Notes: generated by a model not told the origin, from the sequence alone. Shown: positions 7,918-15,614, counted from the stretch's first letter. The stretch is 27,653 nucleotides of DNA from Acidihalobacter_A sp037381185 (GCF_037381185.1 NZ_JARRQY010000042.1:1-27653); one strand, 5' to 3'. Program-made: numbers and translations.

Positions 7918-8316
7918 ATGGATTCTACTGAACGGTTCTTTCGCGGACCGGAACTGCGGCGCGAGCAGCGCCTGCTATCCGCCGAAGTGTACAACCGAGG
8001 CCATCTGCTACTCAGGCGCTGCGGCGCCACGCATCTGTTCGTCCCTATCCGCAGTATGCAGTATCAGGCGGTGGTGGATGCCGCTGAAGTCATCTTCGTC
8101 GACGGCTTGGGTGACCGCCATGTGGAGCTTGCGTGGCAAGCGTTTCGGCCGCAGGAGCGTTCCGGACTTAATGATCCCGTGCCCTACGACTGTGTCTTCT
8201 ATGATCCGTCCGCGGCGGTTACGCTACGCCGGCTGCAGACCGAATTCGGCCAGGCATTGCTCGAATACGGGCGGCGTTTCAAGGTCGAGGGCGGTGTGAT
8301 CGTGCCGCTGCGTTGA
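7918..8316 (+). CDS. Conserved-looking hypothetical protein, 132 aa
   Basis: I do not recognise this protein. It is a 132-aa soluble protein with no signal peptide or membrane segment and a mixed alpha/beta look: a beta-rich centre (HLLLRRCGATHLFVPIRSMQ, then a VIFVDG strand) and a C-terminal helix-strand ending GGVIVPLR. It has a very good ribosome-binding site (GAGGGGGGAG just before ATG at 7918) and typical codon use for the window, which support a real gene. It follows the carbonic anhydrase by 112 bases, a gap with a small CCCGC-TGGC-GCGGG hairpin at about 7839-7852, so it may be a separate unit. Confidence 0.72.
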   Translation: MDSTERFFRGPELRREQRLLSAEVYNRGHLLLRRCGATHLFVPIRSMQYQAVVDAAEVIFVDGLGDRHVELAWQAFRPQERSGLNDPVPYDCVFYDPSAAVTLRRLQTEFGQALLEYGRRFKVEGGVIVPLR

Positions 8317-8354
8317 AGCAGGCCCATGAATTTGAAATGACGAGCTTGTTCCCG

Positions 8355-8367
8355 CATAAGTCTTATG
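8355..8367. promoter_or_regulatory. Inverted repeat upstream of the outer-membrane gene
   Basis: CATAAG at 8355-8360 and CTTATG at 8362-8367 form a near-perfect 13-base dyad in an A+T-rich gap (8317-8414) that must hold the promoter of the gene starting at 8415. It could be an operator. No regulator can be assigned. Confidence 0.35.
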
Positions 8368-8414
8368 GTATTCCGGAAGATTATCAATAATCATAGTTGC
8401 TTCGGAGTTTACAC

Positions 8415-9236
8415 ATGCTCAAGAAAACCGCTTGTGCGCTCGCCGTTCTGCCTGCCATCTACGTGGGGGCAGCGCAAGCCTCCGCCGTCGATCCGGCGAT
8501 TGTCGCGGCGAACCGGGCCTTGTCCTTCTCGCTGGGCGCTCTCAATCAGAACTATCGCGAACTCGATAGCGGCGGTTCCGTGCTCGACAAGGAGAACGGC
8601 GCGATTCCCCGCATCGGGGTCGAATACTCCCTGATGGGGCTGCAAACGCCGCTGCGGTTCTATATGAGTGCCGATTACGCCGGCGGCGACACCTCTTACA
8701 AGGGAGCCCTGCAGAATGGCACGCCCTACGACACCTCCACGGGCAACAAGATAGTGGATCTGAACGTCGGGCTGGGCTACGCGTTCGGTTTTGGCCGTTT
8801 TGCGGTGATTCCAGGGGTTGAATACGGTTATTCGAACTGGCAGCGGGATGCCGGCAAGGGCGACCCCGTTCACGGCGTCAAGGAAACTTACACCCACGGT
8901 CATTTGGCGGTGACGGTGAGCGGCCAGTTCGCGATAACCTCCAAGGCGGTGCTGAGCCTCGATGCCGCCTACGGTAAGACCGTATCGCCGCAGATGAAGA
9001 TCGATGAATTGGGAGGAACCAGTGTTACCTCGCCTACTTTCGAACTCGGTAGCAAGCCCTGGAGCCGGGTCGGACTCGGGTTCGACTACGCGGCGAAAAA
9101 GAATGTGCACATAGGTGCCAGACTTGCCTACACGCAGTTCAAATACGGCGCGTCCGCAGTGTATGCGGGGGTGTATGAACCCGACAGCAAAACACGCCAC
9201 ACCACCTTCGATTTCGTGGTTTCGTATAATTTCTGA
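8415..9236 (+). CDS. Outer-membrane beta-barrel protein
   Basis: A 273-aa exported protein. A Sec signal peptide runs MLKKTACALAVLPAIYVG and ends at the AQASA/VDP cleavage site (about residue 24). The mature part alternates aromatic and polar residues in strand-like segments (LGYAFGFGRFAVIPGVEYGY, HLAVTVSGQF, RVGLGFDY, IGARLAYTQFKYG) and ends TFDFVVSYNF, the terminal-phenylalanine signature recognised by the Bam machinery. The open frame extends upstream to a TTG at 8397, but the ATG at 8415 is preferred: CGGAG lies 8 bases before it and it starts exactly at the signal peptide. It belongs broadly to the OmpW/OmpA-barrel-like fold class; substrate or function is unknown. Confidence 0.85.
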   Translation: MLKKTACALAVLPAIYVGAAQASAVDPAIVAANRALSFSLGALNQNYRELDSGGSVLDKENGAIPRIGVEYSLMGLQTPLRFYMSADYAGGDTSYKGALQNGTPYDTSTGNKIVDLNVGLGYAFGFGRFAVIPGVEYGYSNWQRDAGKGDPVHGVKETYTHGHLAVTVSGQFAITSKAVLSLDAAYGKTVSPQMKIDELGGTSVTSPTFELGSKPWSRVGLGFDYAAKKNVHIGARLAYTQFKYGASAVYAGVYEPDSKTRHTTFDFVVSYNF

Positions 9237-9388
9237 TCTACTGTGGAATAAACTTTGGCGCGTTCCGCCTTCGCCTGGTCTTCAGGCTGGGAATGAGGGC
9301 GGGAATATTTTGGTGTCCCACCCCGTCTTTCCCTGAGGCGCTTTGAGCGGCGTTCCGATTTGCAATCGATTCTTTGGAGGGTAACCAC

Positions 9389-9709
9389 GTGACTATAAAG
9401 AGCTTGCGTTGGGCAATGGTGATTGGCTTTGCCCTGAGCAGCGGTGCCGCGATGGCGGCCGGCAATATCCAGGCAGGCAAGGCCAAGGCGGCGATGTGCA
9501 TGAGTTGCCATGGTGCACAAGGCATCAGTGCCGTGCCGACTTACCCGAACTTGGCCGGACAGAAGGAGGCCTATCTGGTCAAGGCGCTGAAGGAATACAA
9601 GGACGGTCAGCGCCAGGATGCGACCATGAAGGCGATGGCCGCGCCGCTAAGCGCAGCGGACATCCAGAATCTCGCCGCGTACTTCAGCAGCCTCAAGCCC
9701 GGCAAGTAA
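9389..9709 (+). CDS. Small periplasmic class I cytochrome c
   Basis: A 106-aa c-type cytochrome. It has a signal peptide of about 23 residues ending AAMA/AGN, a single haem site CMSCH at residues 37-41, and a distal methionine ligand in ATMKAMAAPLS (M80 or M83) followed by the C-terminal helix ADIQNLAAYFSSL. This pattern matches the cytochrome c553/c4-half type, soluble electron carriers feeding terminal oxidases. The start is GTG at 9389, preceded by GGAGGG at 9376-9381. A TTG further upstream (9374) would include the ribosome-binding site and is rejected. The 152-base gap before it has a weak GCCTG-GTCTT-CAGGC hairpin at 9273-9287. Confidence 0.92.
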   Translation: MTIKSLRWAMVIGFALSSGAAMAAGNIQAGKAKAAMCMSCHGAQGISAVPTYPNLAGQKEAYLVKALKEYKDGQRQDATMKAMAAPLSAADIQNLAAYFSSLKPGK

Positions 9710-9722
9710 GCGCTGGTGCCGC

Positions 9723-9743
9723 GCCGGGCGCTTCCCGCCCGGC
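9723..9743. terminator. Hairpin between convergent genes
   Basis: GCCGGGCG (9723-9730) pairs perfectly with CGCCCGGC (9736-9743) over a 5-base loop, in the short gap between the cytochrome gene and the convergent CopD-like gene. There is no T-run on either side, so termination efficiency is uncertain. Confidence 0.45.
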
Positions 9744-9754
9744 GCTTCCCGCCA

Positions 9755-10210
9755 TTAGCCCAGCAGCGGCCCGGCGGCGGCGATCACCGTCACCGTCAGT
9801 CCCAGAATCAGGTTGACGCCGACGATCATGCGGATCTGTCCAAGGCGTTGCCCTGCTTGTGCGAAATCCCCTTTGGCCAAAGCCTGCCGCATGCGCCGGT
9901 AGGGCGCGAAGTACAGGTGTGCGAACAGCGCCATCATTAGCAATCCCAGACCGAACATCGCATGTACATAGGGCGGCGCATGCATGCCGCCGAACCAGCC
10001 GTAGGTCATCCACAGGCCGCTTGCCAGCAGCATCAGCACGCACAGCCAGACCCAGGGGAAGAAGCGCGCGAACACTGCTTCCCACAAGCGCAGGCGCTGG
10101 GGGGCGTCGAGCGCCGATGCGGCGGCGGGGCGCAGCGCCAGGTAGGCGAAGAACATGCCGCCGACCCAGATTAGAGACGCGAGCAGATGCAGGCTGAGCA
10201 GGTAGGGCAT
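9755..10210 (-). CDS. CopD-like four-helix integral membrane protein
   Basis: A 151-aa inner-membrane protein with four hydrophobic helices (about residues 4-25, 48-68, 80-100 and 125-147). Its N-terminus (LHLLASLIWVGGMFFAYLALRP) and a central PWVWLCVLMLLASGLWM resemble the CopD/PcoD family of putative copper or haem-associated membrane proteins. A histidine in the first helix and another in YVHAMFGLGLLMMALFAH are candidate ligands. The ribosome-binding site AGGAGA lies just upstream of its ATG on the minus strand. It is convergent with the cytochrome gene and divergent from rpe. Substrate unknown; copper handling is only a family-level suggestion. Confidence 0.78.
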   Translation of the reverse strand: MPYLLSLHLLASLIWVGGMFFAYLALRPAAASALDAPQRLRLWEAVFARFFPWVWLCVLMLLASGLWMTYGWFGGMHAPPYVHAMFGLGLLMMALFAHLYFAPYRRMRQALAKGDFAQAGQRLGQIRMIVGVNLILGLTVTVIAAAGPLLG

Positions 10211-10349
10211 GATCGTCTCCTGACGGCGTTTCGGGGATTCTGCCCGCGCTTGGGCGTTGACTCAATGTCCTTGAGTCGGTTGTTAAAAATCCTCTGCCAA
10301 TGCGGTACAGTGCCGGTTCCAAAATTCAAGCTGGTAGCCGGGAGCCGCC

Positions 10350-11045
10350 ATGTCCAAAGACAACCTGATTGCCCCGTCCATTCTTTCGGCCGACTTCGCG
10401 CGCCTGGGCGAAGAAGTCGACAACGTACTCGCTTCGGGCGCGGATATCGTCCATTTCGATGTGATGGACAACCACTACGTGCCCAATCTTACGATCGGCC
10501 CGCTGGTTTGCGAAGCGTTGCGAAAACACGGTGTCACCGCGCCGATCGATGTGCATCTCATGGTCAAGCCGGTCGATCGGATCATTCCCGATTTCGCCAA
10601 TGCCGGGGCGAGCTACATCACCTTTCATCCTGAGGCCAGCGAGCACATCGACCGCAGCCTGCAGCTGGTTCGCGATCACGGCTGCAAGTCCGGGTTGGTG
10701 TTCAATCCGGCCACGCCCCTGTCCTACCTCGACTACGTCATGGACAAGGTCGATATGATCCTGTTGATGTCGGTGAACCCCGGCTTCGGCGGTCAGAAGT
10801 TCATTCCCGGAACGCTAGAGAAGCTGCGCGAGGTGCGGCGCAAGATCGACGAGAGCGGCCTGGACATTCGTCTGGAGATCGACGGCGGCGTGAAGGTCGA
10901 CAATATCCGTGAGATCAAGGCTGCAGGTGCCGATACCTTCGTGGCCGGTTCGGCGATCTTCGGTGCCGGCAAGGCCGAGGACCCGCACCGTTATGACAGC
11001 GTCGTGCGCGCCATGCGCGACGAATTAGCCAAGGCCGGCGGTTGA
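10350..11045 (+). CDS. rpe: Ribulose-phosphate 3-epimerase
   Basis: A 231-aa TIM-barrel enzyme interconverting ribulose-5-phosphate and xylulose-5-phosphate in the Calvin and pentose phosphate cycles. Visible signatures are APSILSADFARLGEE, the metal site HFDVMD (H35, D37), HLMV (H69), NPGFGGQKF for phosphate binding (about 143-151), and EIDGGV with the second catalytic aspartate D178. Length is normal for the family. It is followed by gph after 10 bases, the order also seen in enterics and pseudomonads. TTAAAA and TACAGT, 17 bases apart near 10282-10310, are a possible promoter, but weak. Confidence 0.97.
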   Translation: MSKDNLIAPSILSADFARLGEEVDNVLASGADIVHFDVMDNHYVPNLTIGPLVCEALRKHGVTAPIDVHLMVKPVDRIIPDFANAGASYITFHPEASEHIDRSLQLVRDHGCKSGLVFNPATPLSYLDYVMDKVDMILLMSVNPGFGGQKFIPGTLEKLREVRRKIDESGLDIRLEIDGGVKVDNIREIKAAGADTFVAGSAIFGAGKAEDPHRYDSVVRAMRDELAKAGG

Positions 11046-11055
11046 GGGATTGCAG

Positions 11056-11736
11056 ATGGTGAGTTTGCCCGAACTGGCGTTGGTCGACCTGGACGGCACG
11101 CTGATCGACAGCGTGCCCGATCTGACGTGGTGCGTGAACGCGATGATGCGCGAGCTTGATCTACCCGAGCGTAGCGATGCCGCGGTACGCCGCTGGGTCG
11201 GCAACGGTGTCGAGCGACTGGTCGAGCGAGCGCTGATCGACGATATCGAAGGCATGCCCGATCCCGACCTGCGTGAACGCGCGATGCCGGTGTTCATGGA
11301 GTTGTACGCCGAGCATGGTGCCGAACGCAGCAGTGTCTACCCCGGGGTGGAGGAGGGCCTGCAGTTCCTCGCCGACAGTGGCGTGCGACTCGGTTGCGTG
11401 ACCAACAAGGCCGAACGCTTCACCCTGCCGCTGCTCGAAACCCTCGGCCTGCGGTCGCGTTTCGAGCTGGTGGTCAGTGGCGATACACTGCCCGAGCGCA
11501 AGCCGTCGCCGCGGCCTCTGCTCTATGCGGCGGAGTATTTTCGAGTTGCGCCCTCGGTCTGCACCATGATCGGCGATTCGCGCAGCGACGTGGCGGCGGC
11601 ACGAGCAGCCGGCTTCAATATCGTCTGTGTGAGCTATGGTTATAACCACGGCCAGGATATTCGTGACGAGAAGCCTGACGAGGTGATCGATTCCTTCGTG
11701 GAGTTGTCCAGGGTGTTTGCGACGGATTTGGCGTAG
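11056..11736 (+). CDS. gph: Phosphoglycolate phosphatase
   Basis: A 226-aa HAD-superfamily phosphatase that hydrolyses 2-phosphoglycolate, the toxic by-product of the RuBisCO oxygenase reaction. HAD motif I is DLDGTLIDS at about residues 10-18, motif II is the serine/threonine-containing segment near CVTNKAE, the lysine is in PERKPSPRP and motif IV is GDSRSDVAAARAAGF. The ATG at 11056 is chosen over an earlier TTG at 11050 because GAGGG at 11045-11049 gives the right spacing. It is cotranscribed with rpe. The nearby RuBisCO operon makes the phosphoglycolate role especially apt. Confidence 0.95.
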   Translation: MVSLPELALVDLDGTLIDSVPDLTWCVNAMMRELDLPERSDAAVRRWVGNGVERLVERALIDDIEGMPDPDLRERAMPVFMELYAEHGAERSSVYPGVEEGLQFLADSGVRLGCVTNKAERFTLPLLETLGLRSRFELVVSGDTLPERKPSPRPLLYAAEYFRVAPSVCTMIGDSRSDVAAARAAGFNIVCVSYGYNHGQDIRDEKPDEVIDSFVELSRVFATDLA

Positions 11737-11774
11737 GTGCTTGTTTGGGGCGCTTTTATCTTTGCCGTTGCGAA

Positions 11775-11885
11775 CTTGTGAAGGCGTCGCATTGGCTGGC
11801 TGAAGGTGGTCTTTTTCGGGCGCGATTTGAGGCATGGGACTCGCTCTGAATTGGTGACGCGCCCGAAATCAGCCTCAGCGCCAAA
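11775..11885 (+). repeat. Dispersed palindromic repeat, copy B
   Basis: This copy has the longest arms: TTTCGGGCGCG (11814-11824) and CGCGCCCGAAA (11858-11868), an exact 11-bp inverted repeat with a 33-base spacer containing TTTGAGGCATGGG. The text GTGAAGGCGTCGC just upstream matches the lead-in of copies near 27.4 kb. Text after the right arm (CAGCCTCAGCG) matches copy A. It lies in the 594-base gene-free stretch 11737-12330. Confidence 0.75.
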
Positions 11886-11919
11886 AACAGGAAAAGCCCC
11901 CGCCGCATTGCCAACGGAA

Positions 11920-12000
11920 ACCGCATGCCCCGAATCGCGCCCGAAACCGGCCACCACAACTAACAAGTGCGCCGCCTTAAATTACACAAGATCAAAACCG
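11920..12000 (-). repeat. Dispersed repeat, partial copy B'
   Basis: Read on the minus strand, this gives GATCTTGTGT, AAGGCGGCGCACTTGTTAG, GGCCGG, TTTCGGGCGCGATT and GGGGCATG in order, matching the left half of the element at 27.4-27.5 kb. The second arm is missing. The rest of the gene-free stretch up to 12228 holds only a 6-bp hairpin, ACCGCA (12035-12040) with TGCGGT (12047-12052) followed by TTT, and otherwise unremarkable sequence. Confidence 0.6.
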
Positions 12001-12228
12001 TACCCCATTGATCCGCATCCCAAACAAATCTCACACCGCAAAAATATGCGGTTTGGATCGAGCACATAAGCCAGCGTTTCAGCGCGTAGCAATTTCTGCG
12101 GCCGAAAAACGCCGCTGACGCCATCAACAACCAAATCACCCGATCCACCGCATTCGGGCTGGTCAACACGCCTACGCTGTGCTAATAATCGGCGCTCGAC
12201 AAACGCAGCAAACGAACAACCGACCGAC

Positions 12229-12282
12229 ATGTCCCTTCTCCGAGTCAAAGTGATGTGGTGCACGACGCGATGGTGGCGCTGA
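12229..12282 (+). CDS. trpL: Candidate Trp leader peptide ahead of trpE
   Basis: A short open frame of 17 codons (ATG 12229), or 9 codons from the inner ATG at 12253, encodes a peptide ending MWCTTRWWR before TGA at 12280-12282. Three of its last nine residues are tryptophan, with two adjacent Trp codons, which is very unlike chance. Stacked Trp codons before the first trp structural gene are the hallmark of ribosome-mediated attenuation. A weak GAG at 12242-12244 could serve the inner ATG; no good site precedes the outer one. The frame is the same as trpE, separated by the TGA and 16 sense codons. Confidence 0.5.
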   Translation: MSLLRVKVMWCTTRWWR

Positions 12283-12322
12283 TCTAGCGCCCCAACGTCG
12301 TTTCGTACAACCCAGACTCGGA
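12239..12322 (+). promoter_or_regulatory. Nested leader RNA structure covering the trpE ribosome-binding site
   Basis: Three perfect helices are nested: TCCGAGTC (12239-12246) with GACTCGGA (12315-12322); ACGACG (12262-12267) with CGTCGT (12296-12301); GGCGCT (12275-12280) with AGCGCC (12286-12291). The tandem Trp codons (12271-12276) lie on the 5' side between the inner two helices. The outer helix takes up the GGA of the likely trpE Shine-Dalgarno (GGAAA, 12320-12324). No U-run follows the inner hairpin, so control of translation fits better than transcription termination. The mechanism is inferred. Confidence 0.5.
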
Positions 12323-12330
12323 AACCTGAC

Positions 12331-13827
12331 ATGAGCCCAGACCAGTTCGCCCAACTCGCCTCTCGCGAGTTCAATCGCATACCCGTTATTCGCGAAGTCC
12401 TCGCCGACCTCGATACGCCGCTTTCGGCCTATATCAAGCTCGCCGACAACGCCCCCTACAGTTATCTGCTCGAGTCCGTACAGGGTGGCGAGAAGTGGGG
12501 GCGTTACTCCATCATCGGCCTGCCGGCGCGTGAAATACTGCGCGTCAACGGCTACGAGGTCAGCCTTGAACGCGACGGCGTCGTGACCGAGCGCGAGACC
12601 GTGGACGATCCGCTGGCCTGGATCGAGGACTTCCAGGCGCGCTACCACATGGCCGAGCGCGACGACATGCCCCGTTTCACCGGCGGCCTAGTTGGCTACT
12701 TCGGTTTCGACACCATCCGTTATATTGAGCCGCGCCTGGCGCGCGGTGCCGAGAGCAAGCCCGATCCGATCGGTACGCCGGACATCCTGCTCATGGTGTC
12801 CGAGGAAGTGGTGGTGTTCGACAATCTGAGCGGCAAGCTGTCGTTCATCGTGCACGTCGATCCGGCCCAGTCCGATGCGCTGGAACGGGCCGAGCGGCGC
12901 CTAGACGAGTTGGAAACCCGTTTGCGCAGCACCGGCGCAGACTACCGTCCGGCGCGTGCCGCGCGGCAGGTGGCCGAGCAGGACTTTCGCGCCAGTTTCA
13001 CGCAGCAGGGCTACGAGGACGCGGTCGAGCGTATCAAGCATTACATCGTCGAAGGCGACGTCATGCAGGTGGTGCCTTCACAGCGCATGTCCATTCCGCT
13101 CAAGGCACGGCCGCTGGACGTGTACCGTGCGCTGCGCAGCCTCAACCCTTCGCCCTATATGTATTTTCTGGACCTGGGGGATTTCCACATCGTCGGTTCC
13201 TCGCCCGAGATCCTGGCCCGTCTCGAGGGCCGCGAGGTCACGGTGCGGCCGATCGCCGGAACGCGGCCGCGCGGACGTACCGAGGCGGAGGACCGCGAAC
13301 TCGAACGGGAATTACTCGCCGACCCGAAGGAACTTGCCGAGCATCTGATGCTCATCGATCTGGGCCGTAACGACGCCGGGCGAGTCAGCGAGACCGGCTC
13401 GGTCAAGCTGGTCGAGCAGATGGTCATCGAGCGCTACTCGCACGTCATGCACATCGTTTCGCACGTCACCGGGCAACTGAAGCCCGGGCTGGGGGCGATC
13501 GACGTGTTGCGCGCGACCTTCCCGGCCGGTACGGTCAGTGGCGCGCCGAAGATCCGTGCGCTGGAGATCATCGACGAACTCGAGCCGGTCAAGCGCGGCG
13601 TGTATTCGGGGGCAGTCGGCTATCTCGGCTGGAGCGGCAATATGGATACTGCCATTGCCATCCGCACCGCAGTGGTCAAGGACGGCGAGCTGCATATCCA
13701 GGCCGGCGGCGGTATCGTGTACGATTCGGTGCCGGCCACCGAGTGGGAGGAAACGCTGAATAAGCGGCGCGCGATGTTCAGTGCTGTGGCGCTGGCCGAA
13801 GCCGGGCTTGACGGCTCACACCGCTAG
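12331..13827 (+). CDS. trpE: Anthranilate synthase component I
   Basis: A 498-aa chorismate-utilising enzyme. With TrpG it converts chorismate and glutamine to anthranilate, the first step of tryptophan synthesis. The N-terminal Trp feedback region is visible as LLESVQGGEKWGRYS (about 47-61). The C-terminal catalytic domain shows VVPSQRMSIP, the SPEILARLEGREVTVRPIAGTRPRG block, LMLIDLGRNDAGRVSETGSV, FPAGTVSGAPKIRALEIID and GGIVYDSVP. Length is standard. The ATG at 12331 has GGAAA 6-10 bases upstream. It is separated from trpG by 153 bases. A Trp-rich leader frame and nested hairpins lie directly upstream. PabB is less likely because the Trp-site residues are present and trpG-trpD-trpC follow. 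Confidence 0.96.
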   Translation: MSPDQFAQLASREFNRIPVIREVLADLDTPLSAYIKLADNAPYSYLLESVQGGEKWGRYSIIGLPAREILRVNGYEVSLERDGVVTERETVDDPLAWIEDFQARYHMAERDDMPRFTGGLVGYFGFDTIRYIEPRLARGAESKPDPIGTPDILLMVSEEVVVFDNLSGKLSFIVHVDPAQSDALERAERRLDELETRLRSTGADYRPARAARQVAEQDFRASFTQQGYEDAVERIKHYIVEGDVMQVVPSQRMSIPLKARPLDVYRALRSLNPSPYMYFLDLGDFHIVGSSPEILARLEGREVTVRPIAGTRPRGRTEAEDRELERELLADPKELAEHLMLIDLGRNDAGRVSETGSVKLVEQMVIERYSHVMHIVSHVTGQLKPGLGAIDVLRATFPAGTVSGAPKIRALEIIDELEPVKRGVYSGAVGYLGWSGNMDTAIAIRTAVVKDGELHIQAGGGIVYDSVPATEWEETLNKRRAMFSAVALAEAGLDGSHR

Positions 13828-13980
13828 CAGGCCCCTGTTGTCTGCTCATGCGGCACGATAGGGCGTCAAAATCGGGCTCGGAATGCTCATTTACTCGCTG
13901 TAAACTGCGTTTTCTCACCCAATTTCCCTTCTCTCGCACTCGCCTGAGCGACAACAGCAACCCGTTAAGAGGATAAAGAC
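13828..13980 (+). promoter_or_regulatory. trpE-trpG gap with small dyad
   Basis: This 153-base gap is A+T-richer than its surroundings and contains TTTAC (13890-13894) mirrored by GTAAA (13900-13904), then a pyrimidine-rich run and the trpG ribosome-binding site AGAGGA (about 13969-13974). A separate promoter for trpGDC is plausible but I see no convincing -35/-10 pair. Confidence 0.3.
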
Positions 13981-14583
13981 ATGTTGCTGATGATCGACAA
14001 CTACGATTCCTTCACCTACAACCTGGTGCAATATCTGGGCGAACTCGGCGCGGACGTCAAAGTCTTGCGCAACGACGCCATCGAGCCGGCGGATATCGAG
14101 CGTCTTGCGCCTAGCCACATCGTGATATCGCCTGGCCCATGCACGCCGAAAGAGGCGGGGGCGTCCATGGCGGTGGTCGAGCGTTTTGCCGGCCGCATTC
14201 CGTTGCTGGGGGTCTGTCTGGGTCACCAGTGCATCGGTCAGGTGTTCGGCGGGAATGTGGTGCACGCGCGGGAAATCATGCACGGCAAGGCCTCGCCGAT
14301 CCACCACGCAGACGCCGGCGTGTTCGCCGGTCTGCCGCAGCCGATGCAGGCCACGCGCTACCACTCGCTGGTGGTCGAGCGCTCGAGCCTGCCGGAAAGC
14401 CTGGAAGTCACCGCCTGGACCGAATTCGCCGATGGCGGTTTCGATGAGATCATGGGGCTGCGCCACAAGACGCTGGCGGTCGAAGGCGTGCAGTTTCATC
14501 CCGAGTCCATTCTTACGCCGCAGGGGCATGATCTGCTGGCGAACTTCCTGCGCGGCGCGGCCCCGCAGGGGGTGGCGGCATGA
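13981..14583 (+). CDS. trpG: Anthranilate synthase glutamine amidotransferase
   Basis: A 200-aa class I glutamine amidotransferase that supplies ammonia to TrpE. The catalytic cysteine is C79 in GVCLGHQ, and the His/Glu pair is H173/E175 in VQFHPESIL. The N-terminus MLLMIDNYDSFTYNLVQYL and the PGPCTPKEAG oxyanion region are typical. The ATG follows AGAGGATAAAGAC. Its last four bases overlap trpD (ATGA), indicating translational coupling. In many proteobacteria this subunit also serves PabB in folate synthesis; nothing here decides that. Confidence 0.96.
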   Translation: MLLMIDNYDSFTYNLVQYLGELGADVKVLRNDAIEPADIERLAPSHIVISPGPCTPKEAGASMAVVERFAGRIPLLGVCLGHQCIGQVFGGNVVHAREIMHGKASPIHHADAGVFAGLPQPMQATRYHSLVVERSSLPESLEVTAWTEFADGGFDEIMGLRHKTLAVEGVQFHPESILTPQGHDLLANFLRGAAPQGVAA

Positions 14584-15614
14584 ACCTCAGTGACGCGATC
14601 GCCCGCTTGCTGGTGCGAGAGGATCTGTCGACCGCTGAGATGAGCGACGTGATGCGCCTGATCATGGGCGGCGGGGCCACGCCGGCGCAGATCGGCGCCT
14701 TCCTCATGGGACTGGCGATGAAGGGCGAAACGGTGACCGAGGTCGCCGCTGCAGCCTACGTTATGCGCAGTCTGGCCAAGCCGGTGCAGATCGACACGCA
14801 GGGCGTGGTCGATATCGTCGGTACCGGTGGGGACAGCGCGCGTACATTCAACGTTTCGACCACTTCCAGCTTCGTCGTGGCGGGTGCCGGCGCGCGCGTG
14901 GCCAAGCACGGCAACCGTTCGGTGTCGAGTTCCTCAGGATCGGCCGACGTGCTCGAGTCGGTCGGGATCGAACTGGAACTCAACCCCGAACAGATCGCGC
15001 GCTGCGTGGAAGAGGTGGGCGTCGGGTTCATGTTCGCGCCCATGCACCACGCTGCGATGAAACACGCGGTCGGTCCGCGCCGTGAGATGGGCGTGCGCAC
15101 CATCTTCAACGTGCTCGGCCCCCTGACCAACCCGGCTGGTGTGCCCAATCAGGTGCTGGGCGTGTACAGCCCGCGCTGGCTGGAGCCGTTGGCCGAAGTG
15201 CTCAAGCGCCTCGGCAGCCGGCACGTCATGGTCGTGCATTCCGAGGACGGCCTCGACGAGATCAGCATCGCTGCGCCGACCCGGGTGGCCGAACTGCGTG
15301 ACGGGGACATCTACACCTACCGCATGGCGCCGGAAGACTACGGTCTCGAGAACGCGCCGCTGGACGCCATCCGCGTTGCTGATCCAGCCGCCAGCCAGGC
15401 GATGATGGAAGGCGTGCTGGCCGGCGAGCCGGGACCGGCGCGGGATATCGTGCTACTCAACGCCGGCGCGGCGCTTTACGTCGCTGGCGCCGCCGAGAGC
15501 GTGGGCGATGGCGTGACGCGCGCGGCGACCTCCATCGACAGCGGCGCGGCGCGCGGCCGCCTGGAGGCGCTGGCGAATCTGAGTCGGAAATTGATTGCGG
15601 AGATCGGTGAGTGA
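14580..15614 (+). CDS. trpD: Anthranilate phosphoribosyltransferase
   Basis: A 344-aa enzyme transferring phosphoribose from PRPP to anthranilate. The PRPP-binding glycine-rich motif GTGGDSARTFNVST is at about residues 81-94, followed by KHGNRSVSSSSGSADVLE and the anthranilate-site region MHHAMKHAVGPRREMGVRTIFNVLGPLTNP with the intervening residues. Length is normal. The start overlaps the trpG stop and the stop overlaps the trpC GTG, so trpG-trpD-trpC form one translationally coupled block. Confidence 0.96.
   Translation: MNLSDAIARLLVREDLSTAEMSDVMRLIMGGGATPAQIGAFLMGLAMKGETVTEVAAAAYVMRSLAKPVQIDTQGVVDIVGTGGDSARTFNVSTTSSFVVAGAGARVAKHGNRSVSSSSGSADVLESVGIELELNPEQIARCVEEVGVGFMFAPMHHAAMKHAVGPRREMGVRTIFNVLGPLTNPAGVPNQVLGVYSPRWLEPLAEVLKRLGSRHVMVVHSEDGLDEISIAAPTRVAELRDGDIYTYRMAPEDYGLENAPLDAIRVADPAASQAMMEGVLAGEPGPARDIVLLNAGAALYVAGAAESVGDGVTRAATSIDSGAARGRLEALANLSRKLIAEIGE

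Noticed and set aside
11806..12648. Short frames in and around the gph-trpE gap (plus 11806-12069, minus 11640-11966, minus 11960-12380, minus 12172-12648)
   Set aside because: No ribosome-binding sites or recognisable content. They run through the repeat copies or antisense to trpE. The region is better read as repeats plus the trp leader.
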